A stretch of DNA of 64,000 nucleotides from Alsobacter metallidurans (GCF_014636935.1 NZ_BMES01000003.1:62001-126000), one strand, 5' to 3'; positions 1 through 9,162 are shown, counted from the first letter of the stretch. Made by a program: numbers and translations. The notes: a model not told the origin generated them from the letters alone.

Positions 1-647
1 TCACCAAGACGGACCTGCTGGACGAAACAACACAGCCGACCTTCGAGCGCCTCAAGGCGCGCATCAGCCGCCTCAACCCGGGCGCGCCGCTGCTGGACGC
101 CGCCGCCGGAGAGGCTGACGCGGCCGCCCTGCTGGGCGCGGGCCCGTTCGACTTCGCCGGCAAGATCCCGGACGTCGCCGCCTGGCTGCGCGAGGAGGCC
201 TATGCCGACGCGAACCACGGCGCGCACGACCACGTCCATGACGAGCGCGACCAACACGCCCATGACGTGAACCGGCACGACGCCCGCATCCGGGCCTTCT
301 GCCTCGCCACCGACAAGCCCGTCCCGCTGGCCGCGCTGGACATGTTCCTGACGCTGCTGCCCTCCGCGCACGGGGCCAAGCTGCTGCGGATGAAGGGGAT
401 CGTCCATCTCGCCGGCCAGCCGGAGCGGCCGCTGGTGATCCACGGCGTCCAGCACGTGATGCACCCGCCGGTGGCGCTTCCCGCCTGGCCGGACGCCGAC
501 CGCCGCACCCGCATCGTGTTTATCACGCGCGATCTGGACGAGAGCTTCGTCCGCCGGATGTGGGACGCCTTCACGGGCACGCCCGCCATCGACACGCCCG
601 ACCGCGCCGCCCTGATGGAAAACCCGCTCTCGCTGCGTAACGGCTGA
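1..647 (+). CDS. CobW/COG0523-family GTP-binding metallochaperone, 3' part
   Basis: The reading frame is open from the left edge, so the start and the Walker A motif lie outside the window; about 214 residues are visible. The first codons read TKTD, the G4 guanine-recognition motif of CobW-type G3E GTPases. A histidine- and aspartate-rich linker follows (about nt 210-285), then a CobW C-terminal domain with the usual KLLRMKGIVHL block. COG0523 proteins deliver metal ions to target enzymes using GTP; the His-rich stretch suits Zn or Co binding. Which metal or client is served cannot be read here. tusA lies convergently 21 bp downstream. Confidence 0.85.
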   Translation, partial: TKTDLLDETTQPTFERLKARISRLNPGAPLLDAAAGEADAAALLGAGPFDFAGKIPDVAAWLREEAYADANHGAHDHVHDERDQHAHDVNRHDARIRAFCLATDKPVPLAALDMFLTLLPSAHGAKLLRMKGIVHLAGQPERPLVIHGVQHVMHPPVALPAWPDADRRTRIVFITRDLDESFVRRMWDAFTGTPAIDTPDRAALMENPLSLRNG

Positions 648-668
648 GCGCCGCGGCGGCTGAGCGCG

Positions 669-908
669 TCAGCCTTTCAGGATCACAAACAGCAGGCCTT
701 CGCCGTCCCGTTCGGCGGCCAGCAATACATCGCCGGTTTCGTTCAGCAGATGCGGGATGTCGATCGCCGCCATCGGATCCGTCGCGTTGGCGCGCAGCAC
801 CGCGCCGGCGGGCAAGCCGGCCAGGGCCTTGCGCACACGCAGCGCAGGCAGCGGACATTTCAGCCCGCGCAGGTCGAGGTCGTGGATGGGCTCGGGGGTG
901 GGCGTCAT
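669..908 (-). CDS. tusA: TusA-family sulfurtransferase
   Basis: A 79-residue protein of typical TusA size. The family signature CPLP sits near the N-terminus (GLKCPLPALRVRKAL); its cysteine carries the persulfide sulfur in this family. TusA proteins relay sulfur for tRNA thiolation, molybdenum cofactor or sulfur metabolism in the cytoplasm. No partner (tusBCD, iscS) is nearby, so the pathway is open. The ATG at 908 is the first in frame and gives the usual short lead before the domain. Confidence 0.9.
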   Translation of the reverse strand: MTPTPEPIHDLDLRGLKCPLPALRVRKALAGLPAGAVLRANATDPMAAIDIPHLLNETGDVLLAAERDGEGLLFVILKG

Positions 909-979
909 GCGGGCCGTCTACCACGGCTGGCCCGGCGAGCGGAACGTCGATTTAACCCCTCGCGTCCCATGCTCGCTCC

Positions 980-2071
980 ATGATCGTCACCCCGGCCGCA
1001 GCTTCACCCGTCCGCGTTGCGGCGTTCGGCGCCGCCGACGCCGCGCCGCCTATGGCGGCTTGGCGCACGCTGGCCGCGCAGGGCGACGACCGCAATCCGT
1101 TCTGGGAGCCCGCCTTCGCGCTTCCGGCCGCGACGCTGCCCGGCGTCGCACCGCCGTTGTTCGTGGCGTGCTGGCGCGGCGAGCGCATGACGGCGCTGCT
1201 GGCGCTGGAGCGCCCCCGACTGGGCGCTGCGTCGCCGCTGCTGCGCGCCTGGTCGCACGATCAGGCCGTGCTCGGTGCGCCCTTGCTGGATCCGCTTCAC
1301 GGCGCCGAGGACATCGGCGTCGCGCTCCGTTGGCTCCAGTCGCGCCACCGGCTCGCCGGGGCGTTGCTGTGGCGTTGGATGCCGGAGGACGGCCCCGCGG
1401 CCGCGGCGCTGGCGGCCGCAGGGGCGCGGCCCGTCCGGCTCGACGCGCATGAGCGCGCCGCCCTGGCGAACGCCAGCCCGCTGCCGGTCAAGAAGCGCAA
1501 GGAACTCGGCCGGCTGCGCCGCCGCCTCGCCGAGCAGGGCCGGCTCGAGAGCGTGTCCGCCGCGGCGCCGGACGACGTCGAAACGGCCTGCACGGCATTC
1601 GCGGCGCTTGAGGCACGAGGCTGGAAGGGGCGTCGCGGCAGCGCCTTTGCGAGCCACCCCGACCGGCTCCGCTTTCTGCAGGCCGTCACGCAGGGTTTGG
1701 CCCGCGATGGCGGCTGCCGCATCGACCGCCTCACGCTGGACGGCGAAACGATTGCGGCCGGCGTCTTGCTCGGAGGCGGCCCGCGCGCGCTGTATTGGAA
1801 GACAACCTATGACGAGCGCTTCGCCGCGTTCTCTCCCGGCGTCCTGCTGACGGTGGATGTCACCGACCGCCAGCTCGCCGACTCTTCCGTCCGGCTCACC
1901 GACAGCTGCGCGGTCGCGCATCATCCGATGATCGATCGGCTCTGGGCTGGCCGCGTCCGCGTGTCGGACTGGTGGATCCCGCTTGGCCCCACGAGCACAG
2001 CGATGCTCGCCACCGAACGCGCCCGCCGGGCGCTGCGCGCAACCGCCAAACGCATGCTCGGCCGCGGTTAG
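980..2071 (+). CDS. CelD/BcsL-type GNAT acyltransferase
   Basis: A 363-residue protein with the layout of the CelD/BcsL family: a variable N-terminal half, then a FemAB-like acetyltransferase fold (about residues 165-320) opening with a basic stretch (VKKRKELGRLRRRL) and containing ALYWKTTYDERFAAFSPG, the usual end of this fold. Such proteins are thought to acylate polysaccharide or lipid substrates, but the substrate is unknown and no cellulose genes are here. The stop overlaps the convergent acyl-CoA synthetase stop by 4 bp. No clear ribosome binding site precedes the ATG, so the start is less certain than the domain. Confidence 0.75.
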   Translation: MIVTPAAASPVRVAAFGAADAAPPMAAWRTLAAQGDDRNPFWEPAFALPAATLPGVAPPLFVACWRGERMTALLALERPRLGAASPLLRAWSHDQAVLGAPLLDPLHGAEDIGVALRWLQSRHRLAGALLWRWMPEDGPAAAALAAAGARPVRLDAHERAALANASPLPVKKRKELGRLRRRLAEQGRLESVSAAAPDDVETACTAFAALEARGWKGRRGSAFASHPDRLRFLQAVTQGLARDGGCRIDRLTLDGETIAAGVLLGGGPRALYWKTTYDERFAAFSPGVLLTVDVTDRQLADSSVRLTDSCAVAHHPMIDRLWAGRVRVSDWWIPLGPTSTAMLATERARRALRATAKRMLGRG

Positions 2072-3687
2072 CCGCGCGCCCTGAGCTCGCGGCGGATCAC
2101 CTTGCCGGTGGTGGTGAGCGGCAGGTCCGGCACGAAGGCGATCTCACGCGGGTACTCGTGCGCGGAGAGCCGCTCTTTCACGAAGCGCTGGATCTCGGCC
2201 GCGAGCGCGGGCGTCTCGGCCACACCGCGCTTCAGCACCACGAAGGCCTTCACGATCTCGGTGCGCAACGGGTCCGGCTTGCCGATCGCCGCCGCGTTGG
2301 CGACCGCCGGATGGCGCAGGAGGCAATCCTCGATCTCGGTGGGGCCGATGCGATAGCCCGCGGACGTGATCACGTCGTCATCGCGGCCCACGAAGCGCAC
2401 ATAGCCGTCAACGTCCGTCTCACCCTGGTCGCCCGTCGTCATCCAGTCGCCGATGAACTTGTCGCGCGTGGCGTCCGGACGGTTCCAGTAGCCCAGGAAC
2501 ATCACCGGGTCGGGGCGCCGCACCGCGATCTGGCCAAGTTCGCCGGGCGCGCAGGGCGACCCATCTGGGCGGATCACCGCCACGTCATGGCCCGGGATCG
2601 GCTTGCCGATGGAGCCCGGCCGCACCACGCCCAGCGCCGCGCAGGAGCCGAGCACGAGGTTGCATTCGGTCTGCCCGTAGGCCTCGTTGAAGGTAAGGCC
2701 CAGCGCCTCGCGGCCCCAGTTCAGCGTCTCGGCGCCCAGCGCCTCGCCGGCGGATGCGACAGTGCGCAGCGCCAAACCGGGAAAGCGGGCGCGCGGGTTC
2801 TCGACGGCTCGCAGCATGCGCAGCGCCGTGGGCGGCACGAAGATGTTGCGAACCTCCAAGTCCGCCATCAACCCGAAGGCCTCCTCGGCGTCGAACTTCT
2901 CGAATTTCCGCGCCACCGCGGTTACGCCAAAATGCAGCGAGGGCAGCAGCCCGTTCAGGAGGCCGCCCGCCCAGGCCCAGTCGGCCGGCGTCCAGAGGCG
3001 GTCGCCGGGCTGCGGAAAGAACTCGTGCACGAGCTCGAAACAGGGCAGGTGCCCGAGCAGCACGCGGTGCCCGTGCAGCGCCCCCTTGGGCGGCCCAGTG
3101 GTGCCGGACGTGTAGATCATCAGGGCCGGATCGTCCGGCGTCGTGACGAGCGGCGTGAATACGGCGCTTTCGCGCGCCAGCTCCTGGTGAAAGCCCAGGG
3201 CGTCGCCCTCGGGGCCTTCCACCGAGAGCAGCAGGGAGAGCTGCGGCAGGTCGGCCCGCAGGGCCGCCATGCGCACAACCCCGGCCGCGTTGGTGATCAG
3301 CGCGGAGACGCCCGCGTCCGCCAGCCGGTAAGCCAGCGCGTCCGCCCCAAACAATACCGCCAACGGCAGCGCGATCGCGCCCATCTTATAGGCGGCCACA
3401 TGCGCGACCGCGACCTCGCTTGCCTGCGGCAGGAGAATGCCGACCCGGTCGCCCGGCTTTACGCCATGGCGCGCCAGCAGATTGGCGAGGCGGTTGGAGG
3501 CGTCCCGCAGGGCGCCGAAAGTCATCGGCGTCACCACGCCGGCCGGCGAGACGTCGAGCACGGCCTCCCGCTCGGGATCGACCGCGGCCCACTTGTCGCA
3601 GACGTCGACGCCCATGTTGTAGCGGGCCGGAATGTTCCACTGGAACTCAGCCCGGAGGCGGTCGAAATCGCGGATATCGGGAAGCAT
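2068..3687 (-). CDS. AMP-dependent acyl-CoA synthetase (medium-chain type)
   Basis: A 539-residue ANL-superfamily enzyme that activates a carboxylic acid to its acyl-CoA through an acyl-adenylate. The P-loop YTSGTTGPPKG is at residues 192-202, the A5-like motif NEAYGQTE follows in the middle, the hinge motif GRDDDVITSAGYRIGP marks the C-terminal domain, and the catalytic lysine is K529 in TTGKVIRRE. The overall pattern resembles medium-chain acyl-CoA synthetases more than acetyl-CoA synthetase; the real substrate cannot be assigned. It stands alone, with no beta-oxidation gene beside it. Confidence 0.88.
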   Translation of the reverse strand: MLPDIRDFDRLRAEFQWNIPARYNMGVDVCDKWAAVDPEREAVLDVSPAGVVTPMTFGALRDASNRLANLLARHGVKPGDRVGILLPQASEVAVAHVAAYKMGAIALPLAVLFGADALAYRLADAGVSALITNAAGVVRMAALRADLPQLSLLLSVEGPEGDALGFHQELARESAVFTPLVTTPDDPALMIYTSGTTGPPKGALHGHRVLLGHLPCFELVHEFFPQPGDRLWTPADWAWAGGLLNGLLPSLHFGVTAVARKFEKFDAEEAFGLMADLEVRNIFVPPTALRMLRAVENPRARFPGLALRTVASAGEALGAETLNWGREALGLTFNEAYGQTECNLVLGSCAALGVVRPGSIGKPIPGHDVAVIRPDGSPCAPGELGQIAVRRPDPVMFLGYWNRPDATRDKFIGDWMTTGDQGETDVDGYVRFVGRDDDVITSAGYRIGPTEIEDCLLRHPAVANAAAIGKPDPLRTEIVKAFVVLKRGVAETPALAAEIQRFVKERLSAHEYPREIAFVPDLPLTTTGKVIRRELRARG

Positions 3688-3892
3688 GGCGGGAGACCTG
3701 AACGCGGACGCGGCGCGACGTTACGCTCTTTGCTGCAGTGCGAAAAGAGTGACGAAGGGGATGGGGTTAAGGCGCGCTTCGGTTTGGGCCGAGCGGCCCC
3801 GCGGATCCCTCTCCCGCGTCAGCGGGGAGGGCAGGGAGGGGTGGCGCTGCGCTTGCGGGATTGGGGCGCAGGACTGCCCCCTCGGTCGGCTT

Positions 3893-3930
3893 GCGCAACT
3901 CTCTCCCCGCTGCGCAGGAGAGAGTTGCGC
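3893..3930. repeat. Perfect inverted repeat, 14-bp arms
   Basis: GCGCAACTCTCTCC (3893-3906) is followed after 10 bases by its exact reverse complement GGAGAGAGTTGCGC (3917-3930). It lies in the 287-bp gap upstream of xerC, which also holds a related CTCTCCCGC...GCGGGGAGGG stretch near 3810-3830. It looks like a dispersed REP-type palindrome of the CTCTCCCCGC family rather than a terminator, as no T run follows. Only one full copy is in this window. Confidence 0.6.
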
Positions 3931-3974
3931 GCCCTTTCACGTCGCGTTCACCTTCAGGCTCTCACTCTCCCCTC

Positions 3975-4907
3975 ATGCACGCCGCCGACGATCTTCGCGC
4001 AGCCCTCGCGGTCTGGACCCGCCATCTCGCTTCCGAGCGTCGGCTGTCGCCCAAGACGCTGGAGGCGTACGAGCGCGACATGCGCCAATTCGTGGCGTTT
4101 CTGGCCGAGCGCGCCGGCCTGCCCGCCGGGATCGCAGAGGTGAAGCGCCTGCGGCCGGCCGACATTCGCACCTTCATGGCGGCGCGGCGCGCCGAGGGGG
4201 TGGGCAGCCGCTCGCTGATGCGGGCGCTGGCCTCCATCCGGTCGGGGCTGCGCTTTCTGGAGCGCGAGGGGCTGGTGGACGCCTCGGCGCTGTCGGCGAT
4301 TCGCGGCCCAAAGCTGCAGAAGAGCCTGCCCAAACCGCTCTCGGCCCCAAACGCGCGCCGCCTCTCGGATGCGGACCTCCGCGCCGGCGAGGATCGCGAA
4401 ACCTGGGTGCTGGTGCGCGACGCCGCCGTGCTGGCGCTGCTGTATGGCTGCGGCCTGCGCATCTCCGAAGCGCTGGGCCTGAAGCGCAGCGAGGCGCCGG
4501 TTGGCGGGCAGGACATCGTCACGGTCACCGGCAAGGGCGGCAAGACCCGCATGGTGCCGGTGATCCCGGCCGTGTCGGCCGCCATCGCCGAATATCTCGA
4601 GCTCTGCCCCTACACGCTGGCGCCCGGTGAGCCGCTGTTTCGCGGCCAAAAGGGCGGGCCGCTGTCGCCCCGCATCATCCAGCTCGCCATGGAGCGCCTG
4701 CGCGGCGCGCTGGGCCTGTCCGACACCGCCACCCCGCACGCGCTGCGGCACTCCTTTGCGACGCACCTCCTGGCGCGCGGCGGCGACCTGCGCGCGATCC
4801 AGGACCTGCTCGGCCACGCTTCGCTGTCCACCACGCAGATCTACACCGAGGTGGACACCTCCCGCCTCCTCGCCGCCTACAACGCCGCGCATCCGCGCGC
4901 CGGTTGA
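3975..4907 (+). CDS. xerC: Tyrosine recombinase XerC
   Basis: A 310-residue tyrosine recombinase with an N-terminal SAM-like core-binding domain (about 1-105) and a C-terminal catalytic domain. The catalytic set is complete: R162 (CGLRISEALGL), K187, H255 and R258 (HALRH), H281 (LLGHASLSTTQIY) and nucleophile Y290. XerC with XerD resolves chromosome dimers at dif. The ATG at 3975 puts the protein at the normal XerC length; an upstream in-frame ATG at 3861 would run through the inverted repeat and is unlikely. It stands alone rather than next to a mobile element, which suits the housekeeping enzyme. Confidence 0.92.
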   Translation: MHAADDLRAALAVWTRHLASERRLSPKTLEAYERDMRQFVAFLAERAGLPAGIAEVKRLRPADIRTFMAARRAEGVGSRSLMRALASIRSGLRFLEREGLVDASALSAIRGPKLQKSLPKPLSAPNARRLSDADLRAGEDRETWVLVRDAAVLALLYGCGLRISEALGLKRSEAPVGGQDIVTVTGKGGKTRMVPVIPAVSAAIAEYLELCPYTLAPGEPLFRGQKGGPLSPRIIQLAMERLRGALGLSDTATPHALRHSFATHLLARGGDLRAIQDLLGHASLSTTQIYTEVDTSRLLAAYNAAHPRAG

Positions 4908-4936
4908 CTGCCGGACAGGCGAAGCCGTGCCACGCC

Positions 4937-5398
4937 TCAGACCGGCAGCAACCCGTCGGTCTTCACTTCCTCCATCACCGCATAGGTGCGGCTTTCCTTC
5001 ACGCCCGGAAGGGACAGGAGAACGTTGCCGAGGAAGTTCCGGTAGGCCGCCATGTCGGCCACGCGGGTTTTCACCAGATAGTCAAATCCGCCCGCCACCA
5101 TGTGGCATTCCAAGACCTCGGGCGAACGGCGCACCGCCTCGGCGAAGCGCTCGAAAACATCGGGCGTAGTCTTGTCGAGGCTGACCTCCACGAACACCAG
5201 AAGGCCGCGCCCGAGCTTTTGCGGATCAAGCGTTGCGCGGAAGCCCGTGACGAACCGCTCGCGGAACAGGCGCTTCACACGCTCGCTCGTGGCGGTCGGC
5301 GACAGGCCGATCTTGTCGGACAGGTCTACGGTGGTGATGCGGCCATCCTCCTGCAAAATCCTGAGAATCTTGCGGTCTGTGCGGTCCAGATCATCCAT
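4937..5398 (-). CDS. putR: Lrp/AsnC-family regulator, likely PutR
   Basis: A 153-residue Lrp-type protein: N-terminal winged helix-turn-helix (DRTDRKILRILQEDGRIT, recognition helix about residues 30-50) and a C-terminal RAM ligand-binding domain containing GGFDYLVKTRV. It is divergent from putA with only 135 bp between the starts. In alphaproteobacteria such as Rhizobium and Agrobacterium, an Lrp-type PutR next to putA activates it when proline is present; that role is inferred from this position and family. PutA here lacks its own DNA-binding domain, which makes a separate regulator expected. Confidence 0.9.
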   Translation of the reverse strand: MDDLDRTDRKILRILQEDGRITTVDLSDKIGLSPTATSERVKRLFRERFVTGFRATLDPQKLGRGLLVFVEVSLDKTTPDVFERFAEAVRRSPEVLECHMVAGGFDYLVKTRVADMAAYRNFLGNVLLSLPGVKESRTYAVMEEVKTDGLLPV

Positions 5399-5407
5399 GC
5401 GAGATTT

Positions 5408-5435
5408 CCACTATGGTTGGCCGGATTCATAGTGG
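5408..5435. promoter_or_regulatory. Candidate Lrp/PutR operator between putR and putA
   Basis: CCACTATG (5408-5415) and CATAGTGG (5428-5435) form a perfect 8-bp inverted repeat with a 12-bp spacer, 9 bp upstream of the putR start. The heptamer GAGATTT also occurs twice, at 5401 and 5444, 43 bp apart, close to four helical turns. Spaced imperfect repeats of this kind suit an Lrp octamer. Binding is inferred, not shown. Confidence 0.55.
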
Positions 5436-5533
5436 CTTCTGTTGAGATTTGGCAATAGCCGGCAGTTTAGATACGGCGAAAGACGAGCTATGGTGACGAA
5501 GTCGCCACTCCTTCAGGTCGCAGGACGCCTCTG

Positions 5534-8500
5534 ATGCAAAGCTTGTCCCCGTTCCGCGCGGCCTATGCGGCCGATGACGTCGTGATCGCCCGTACGCTGC
5601 TGGCCCGCGCGACGCTTCCAGCCGATCGCGAGGCTCGGATCGACGCCACGGGCCGCAAGCTCGTGGAAGCGATTCGGCAAAAGGGCGGCGGGTTGGGCGG
5701 CGTCGAGGAGTTGCTGCGCGAGTATTCGCTGTCCAGCCGCGAAGGGCTCGCCCTGATGGTGCTGGCGGAGGCGCTGTTGCGTGTCCCGGACAGCAAGACG
5801 GCTGACAAGCTGATCGAGGACAAGCTCGGCCAGGGCGACTTCGCCAATCACGAGACGCGCTCCAATGCGTTGCTGGTCTCGGCCTCGTCCTGGGCGCTCG
5901 GCATCACGGCCCGCATCATCCAGCCGAACGAGACGCCCGAGAGCATCCTAGGCTCGCTGACCAAGCGCATCGGGCTGCCGGCGGTTCGCACCGCGACGCG
6001 CCAGGCGATGCGGGTGCTGGGCAGCCATTTCGTGCTCGGCCAGTCGATCGGCGAGGCGCTGGACCGCGCGCGCTCGGGCTCCGGGCGGCTGTTCCGCTAC
6101 TCGTTCGACATGCTGGGCGAAGGCGCCCGCACGCAGGAGGACGCCGACCGCTATGCGGCGTCCTACGCGGCCGCCATCGAGGCCATCGGCCGCGCCGCCG
6201 GCAACGAGCCGCTGCCCAACCGGCCCGGCATCTCGGTGAAGCTCTCGGCGCTGCACCCCCGCTATGACGCGCTCTCGCGCGACCGCGTGATGGCCGAGCT
6301 CGTGCCCGTCGTGGTGGAACTGGCCCAGAAGGCCAAGAGCTTCGACCTGAATTTCACCGTGGACGCCGAGGAGGCCGACCGCCTCGAGTTGTCTCTGGAC
6401 GTGATCGCGGCCGTGCTGGCCGACCCTAGCCTCGCCGACTGGGACGGCTTCGGCCTCGCCATCCAGTCCTACCAGAAGCGCGCCCCCGAGGTGATCGACT
6501 GGATTGCCGCTCTGGCGCGGCAGCACGGCCGCAAGCTGATGGTGCGCCTGGTGAAGGGCGCCTACTGGGACACCGAGGTGAAGCGCGCGCAGGAGCGCGG
6601 GCTCGCCGACTACCCGGTCTTCACCCGCAAGGCGATGACCGACCTGAACTACGTCGCCTGCGCCGAGAAGCTGCTGGCCGCCCGGCCGGCGATCTACCCG
6701 CAATTCGCCACCCACAACGCGCTCACGGTGGCGACCATCCTGGAGCGCGCCGGCGACACGCAGGGCTTCGAGTTCCAGCGCCTCCACGGCATGGGCGACG
6801 CGCTCTACGGCAAGCTGCTGGAGGGCGCGCCCGGCCTCGCCTGCCGCACCTATGCGCCGGTCGGCGGCCATCGCGACCTGCTCGCCTATCTGGTGCGCCG
6901 CCTGCTGGAGAACGGCGCCAACTCGTCCTTCGTGTCGGTGGCGGCCGACCCGAACGTGCCGGTCGAGACGCTGCTCACCCGCCCGGCGACCATCATCGGC
7001 CATCCGGACGCCGCCCGGCACCCGCGCGTGCCGTTGCCGAAGGATCTCTACGGCCCCGGCCGCCGCAACTCGGCCGGCGTCGAGCTCGGCCACGAGGCGA
7101 GCCTGCACGCGCTCATTGCCGAGATCGAGGCGGCCCGCTCGTCCGGCCTTGTCGCCGCCACGCTGATCGACGGCGCGCCCCAGCCCGGCGCCGAGCGCCC
7201 GGTTCTGTCGCCATCCAATGGCGCGACCGCCGTCGGCCGCGTCCGCGAGGCCGACGAGGCCACGGCCGACCGGGCCGTCGACGCCGCCCAGCGCGGCTTC
7301 CGCGACTGGGAGCGCGCGCCCGCCGCCAAGCGCTCCGCCGCGCTCGAAAAGGCCGCCGACCTGCTGGAAGCGCGGCGCGGCCTTCTGCTCGGCCTGCTGC
7401 AGACCGAAGCCGGCAAGACGCTGGACGACGCCGTCGCGGAGCTGCGCGAGGCGGTCGATTTCCTGCGCTACTACGCCGCCCAGGCGCGCGACCTCTTCGG
7501 CGAAGGCGAGGTGCTGCCCGGTCCCACCGGCGAGGACAACCGCCTGCTGCATCGCGGCCGCGGCGTGTTCCTGTGCATCAGCCCCTGGAACTTCCCGCTG
7601 GCGATCTTCCTCGGCCAGGTCTCGGCCGCGCTGGCGGCCGGCAACGCCGTGGTAGCCAAGCCCGCCGAGCAGACGCCGCTGATCGCCCACGAGGCCGTGC
7701 GCATGCTGCACGAGGCGGGGGTGCCCGGCTCGGCCCTGCACCTCGTCACCGGCGACGGCCGGGTCGGCGCGCGGCTCGTCGCGCACAGGCGCATCGCTGG
7801 CGTCGCCTTCACGGGCTCGACCGAGGTGGCGCGGCGCATCAACCAGACGCTCGCCGCCAAGGACGGGCCGATTGTGCCGCTGATCGCCGAGACGGGCGGC
7901 ATCAACGCCATGATCGTGGACGCCACGGCGCTGCCCGAGCAGGTGTCGGACGACGTCGTGATGTCAGCCTTCCGCTCCGCCGGCCAGCGCTGCTCTGCGC
8001 TGCGCCTCCTTTGCGTGCAGGAGGACGTGGCCGACAAGATGATCGACATGATCGTCGGCGCATCGCGAGAGCTGAAACTCGGCGACCCGCGCGACCTCAG
8101 CGTGCAGGTCGGCCCGGTGATCGACGCCGAAGCGAAACAGCGCCTCGAACAGCACATCGCCAAGCTGAAGGGCTCCGCCCGCGTTCATCTCGCCGCCGAG
8201 GCTCCTGCTACGGGCTACTTCGTCGGCCCGCATGTCTTCGAGCTGAAGCGGCAGGGAGACCTCGCCGAGGAGGTGTTCGGCCCCGTGCTGCACGTGGTGC
8301 GCTGGAAGGCGGGCGAACTCGGCCAAGTGCTCGACGCCATCGAGGCGAGCGGCTACGGCCTGACGCTCGGCGTCCATTCGCGCATCGACGGCACGATCGC
8401 CGAAGTCGTGTCGCGCCTCGACGTGGGCAACTGCTACGTCAACCGCAACATGATCGGTGCCGTGGTGGGCACGCAGCCCTTCGGCGGCTCCGGCCTGTCC

Positions 8501-8620
8501 GGCACGGGCCCAAAGGCGGGCGGCCCCAACTACCTGAAGCGCTTCGCCGTGGAGCAGACCGTCACGATCAACACCGCGGCCGCCGGCGGCAACGCCAACC
8601 TGATCGCGATGGGCGAATAG
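5534..8620 (+). CDS. putA: Bifunctional proline dehydrogenase / P5C dehydrogenase
   Basis: A 1028-residue PutA that oxidises proline to glutamate in two steps. The FAD proline dehydrogenase barrel spans roughly residues 180-480 (KLSALHPRY, ATHNALTVATIL and LHGMGDALYGKLLEG are visible). The NAD-linked aldehyde dehydrogenase half spans about 520-1000, with general base E786 (IAETGG) and nucleophile C820 (SAGQRCSA). The length and lack of an N-terminal ribbon-helix-helix domain make it a minimalist type A PutA, which does not repress itself; the divergent Lrp regulator probably controls it. An imperfect hairpin terminator follows the stop. Confidence 0.97.
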   Translation: MQSLSPFRAAYAADDVVIARTLLARATLPADREARIDATGRKLVEAIRQKGGGLGGVEELLREYSLSSREGLALMVLAEALLRVPDSKTADKLIEDKLGQGDFANHETRSNALLVSASSWALGITARIIQPNETPESILGSLTKRIGLPAVRTATRQAMRVLGSHFVLGQSIGEALDRARSGSGRLFRYSFDMLGEGARTQEDADRYAASYAAAIEAIGRAAGNEPLPNRPGISVKLSALHPRYDALSRDRVMAELVPVVVELAQKAKSFDLNFTVDAEEADRLELSLDVIAAVLADPSLADWDGFGLAIQSYQKRAPEVIDWIAALARQHGRKLMVRLVKGAYWDTEVKRAQERGLADYPVFTRKAMTDLNYVACAEKLLAARPAIYPQFATHNALTVATILERAGDTQGFEFQRLHGMGDALYGKLLEGAPGLACRTYAPVGGHRDLLAYLVRRLLENGANSSFVSVAADPNVPVETLLTRPATIIGHPDAARHPRVPLPKDLYGPGRRNSAGVELGHEASLHALIAEIEAARSSGLVAATLIDGAPQPGAERPVLSPSNGATAVGRVREADEATADRAVDAAQRGFRDWERAPAAKRSAALEKAADLLEARRGLLLGLLQTEAGKTLDDAVAELREAVDFLRYYAAQARDLFGEGEVLPGPTGEDNRLLHRGRGVFLCISPWNFPLAIFLGQVSAALAAGNAVVAKPAEQTPLIAHEAVRMLHEAGVPGSALHLVTGDGRVGARLVAHRRIAGVAFTGSTEVARRINQTLAAKDGPIVPLIAETGGINAMIVDATALPEQVSDDVVMSAFRSAGQRCSALRLLCVQEDVADKMIDMIVGASRELKLGDPRDLSVQVGPVIDAEAKQRLEQHIAKLKGSARVHLAAEAPATGYFVGPHVFELKRQGDLAEEVFGPVLHVVRWKAGELGQVLDAIEASGYGLTLGVHSRIDGTIAEVVSRLDVGNCYVNRNMIGAVVGTQPFGGSGLSGTGPKAGGPNYLKRFAVEQTVTINTAAAGGNANLIAMGE

Positions 8621-8646
8621 GGCGCCCCGCAGCGTCACCAACGAAA

Positions 8647-8670
8647 AAGGGCCGCGCGAGCGGCCCTTTG
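8647..8670. terminator. Bidirectional terminator between putA and atpC
   Basis: AAGGGCCGC (8647-8655), loop GCGA, and GCGGCCCTT (8660-8668) form a perfect 9-bp stem, with A residues before and T after it. It sits between the convergent putA and atpC stops and can serve both. Confidence 0.8.
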
Positions 8671-8691
8671 CGTATCCGGTGAAGCTTGGCC

Positions 8692-9102
8692 TCAGTGTGT
8701 CGGGTGCGACAGCGTCTGGCGCAGCGTCACGAGGTGCGAGAGGCGGTCCGACGCGGCGCGGCGGCTGTCCTCGCTGCCGGCCTTGTCGAAGTCGGCCTCG
8801 GCGGCCTTGATCTCGGCGGCCAGCACCTCGTCCGACACGTCCTCCACCGGAATGGCCTGCTCGGCAAGGATGGTGAGGCCGCGCGGGGACACTTCGGCGA
8901 AACCGCCGCGCACGAACAGGCGCTGCGTGTTGTTCTGCGGGCCGGTGACCACGACCACGCCGGGGCGCAGCGTCGACATCAGCGGCGCATGGTCCTTCAG
9001 CACGCCGAAGTCGCCCTCGCTGCCGGGAACAACGACCTGCTCGACCTCGGCCGAGATCAGCAGCCGCTCGGGCGAGACGAGTTCGAACGGGAACGTGGCC
9101 AT
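8692..9102 (-). CDS. atpC: ATP synthase F1 subunit epsilon
   Basis: A 136-residue epsilon subunit: beta-sandwich N-terminal domain (MATFPFELVSPERLL ... GDFGVLKDHAPLMSTL) and a C-terminal helical region. It couples the central stalk to the c-ring and restrains ATP hydrolysis. The ATG at 9102 has GGAG about 8 bases upstream and begins at the conserved MATF; an earlier in-frame ATG at 9123 would add seven non-conserved residues. It is the last gene of atpHAGDC. Confidence 0.95.
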   Translation of the reverse strand: MATFPFELVSPERLLISAEVEQVVVPGSEGDFGVLKDHAPLMSTLRPGVVVVTGPQNNTQRLFVRGGFAEVSPRGLTILAEQAIPVEDVSDEVLAAEIKAAEADFDKAGSEDSRRAASDRLSHLVTLRQTLSHPTH

Positions 9103-9162
9103 AAGATTCTCCAACCGGAACAAGCGAACCCGGCGACCGAGGCCGCCAGGATCAGCAAAGGC

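Noticed and set aside
941-965. GGAAC followed by CGTC as an EcfG promoter of the CelD-like gene
   Set aside because: The spacer is 17, the -10 element is CGTC rather than CGTT, and the start would fall almost at the ATG.
1972-4143. A 723-codon frame on the plus strand over the acyl-CoA synthetase
   Set aside because: Shadow of the minus-strand gene, whose AMP-binding motifs are intact; the frame also runs through the gap and into xerC.
5948-7786. A 612-codon open frame antisense to putA
   Set aside because: It is a shadow frame of high-GC coding DNA; the putA strand has full domain structure and catalytic residues.
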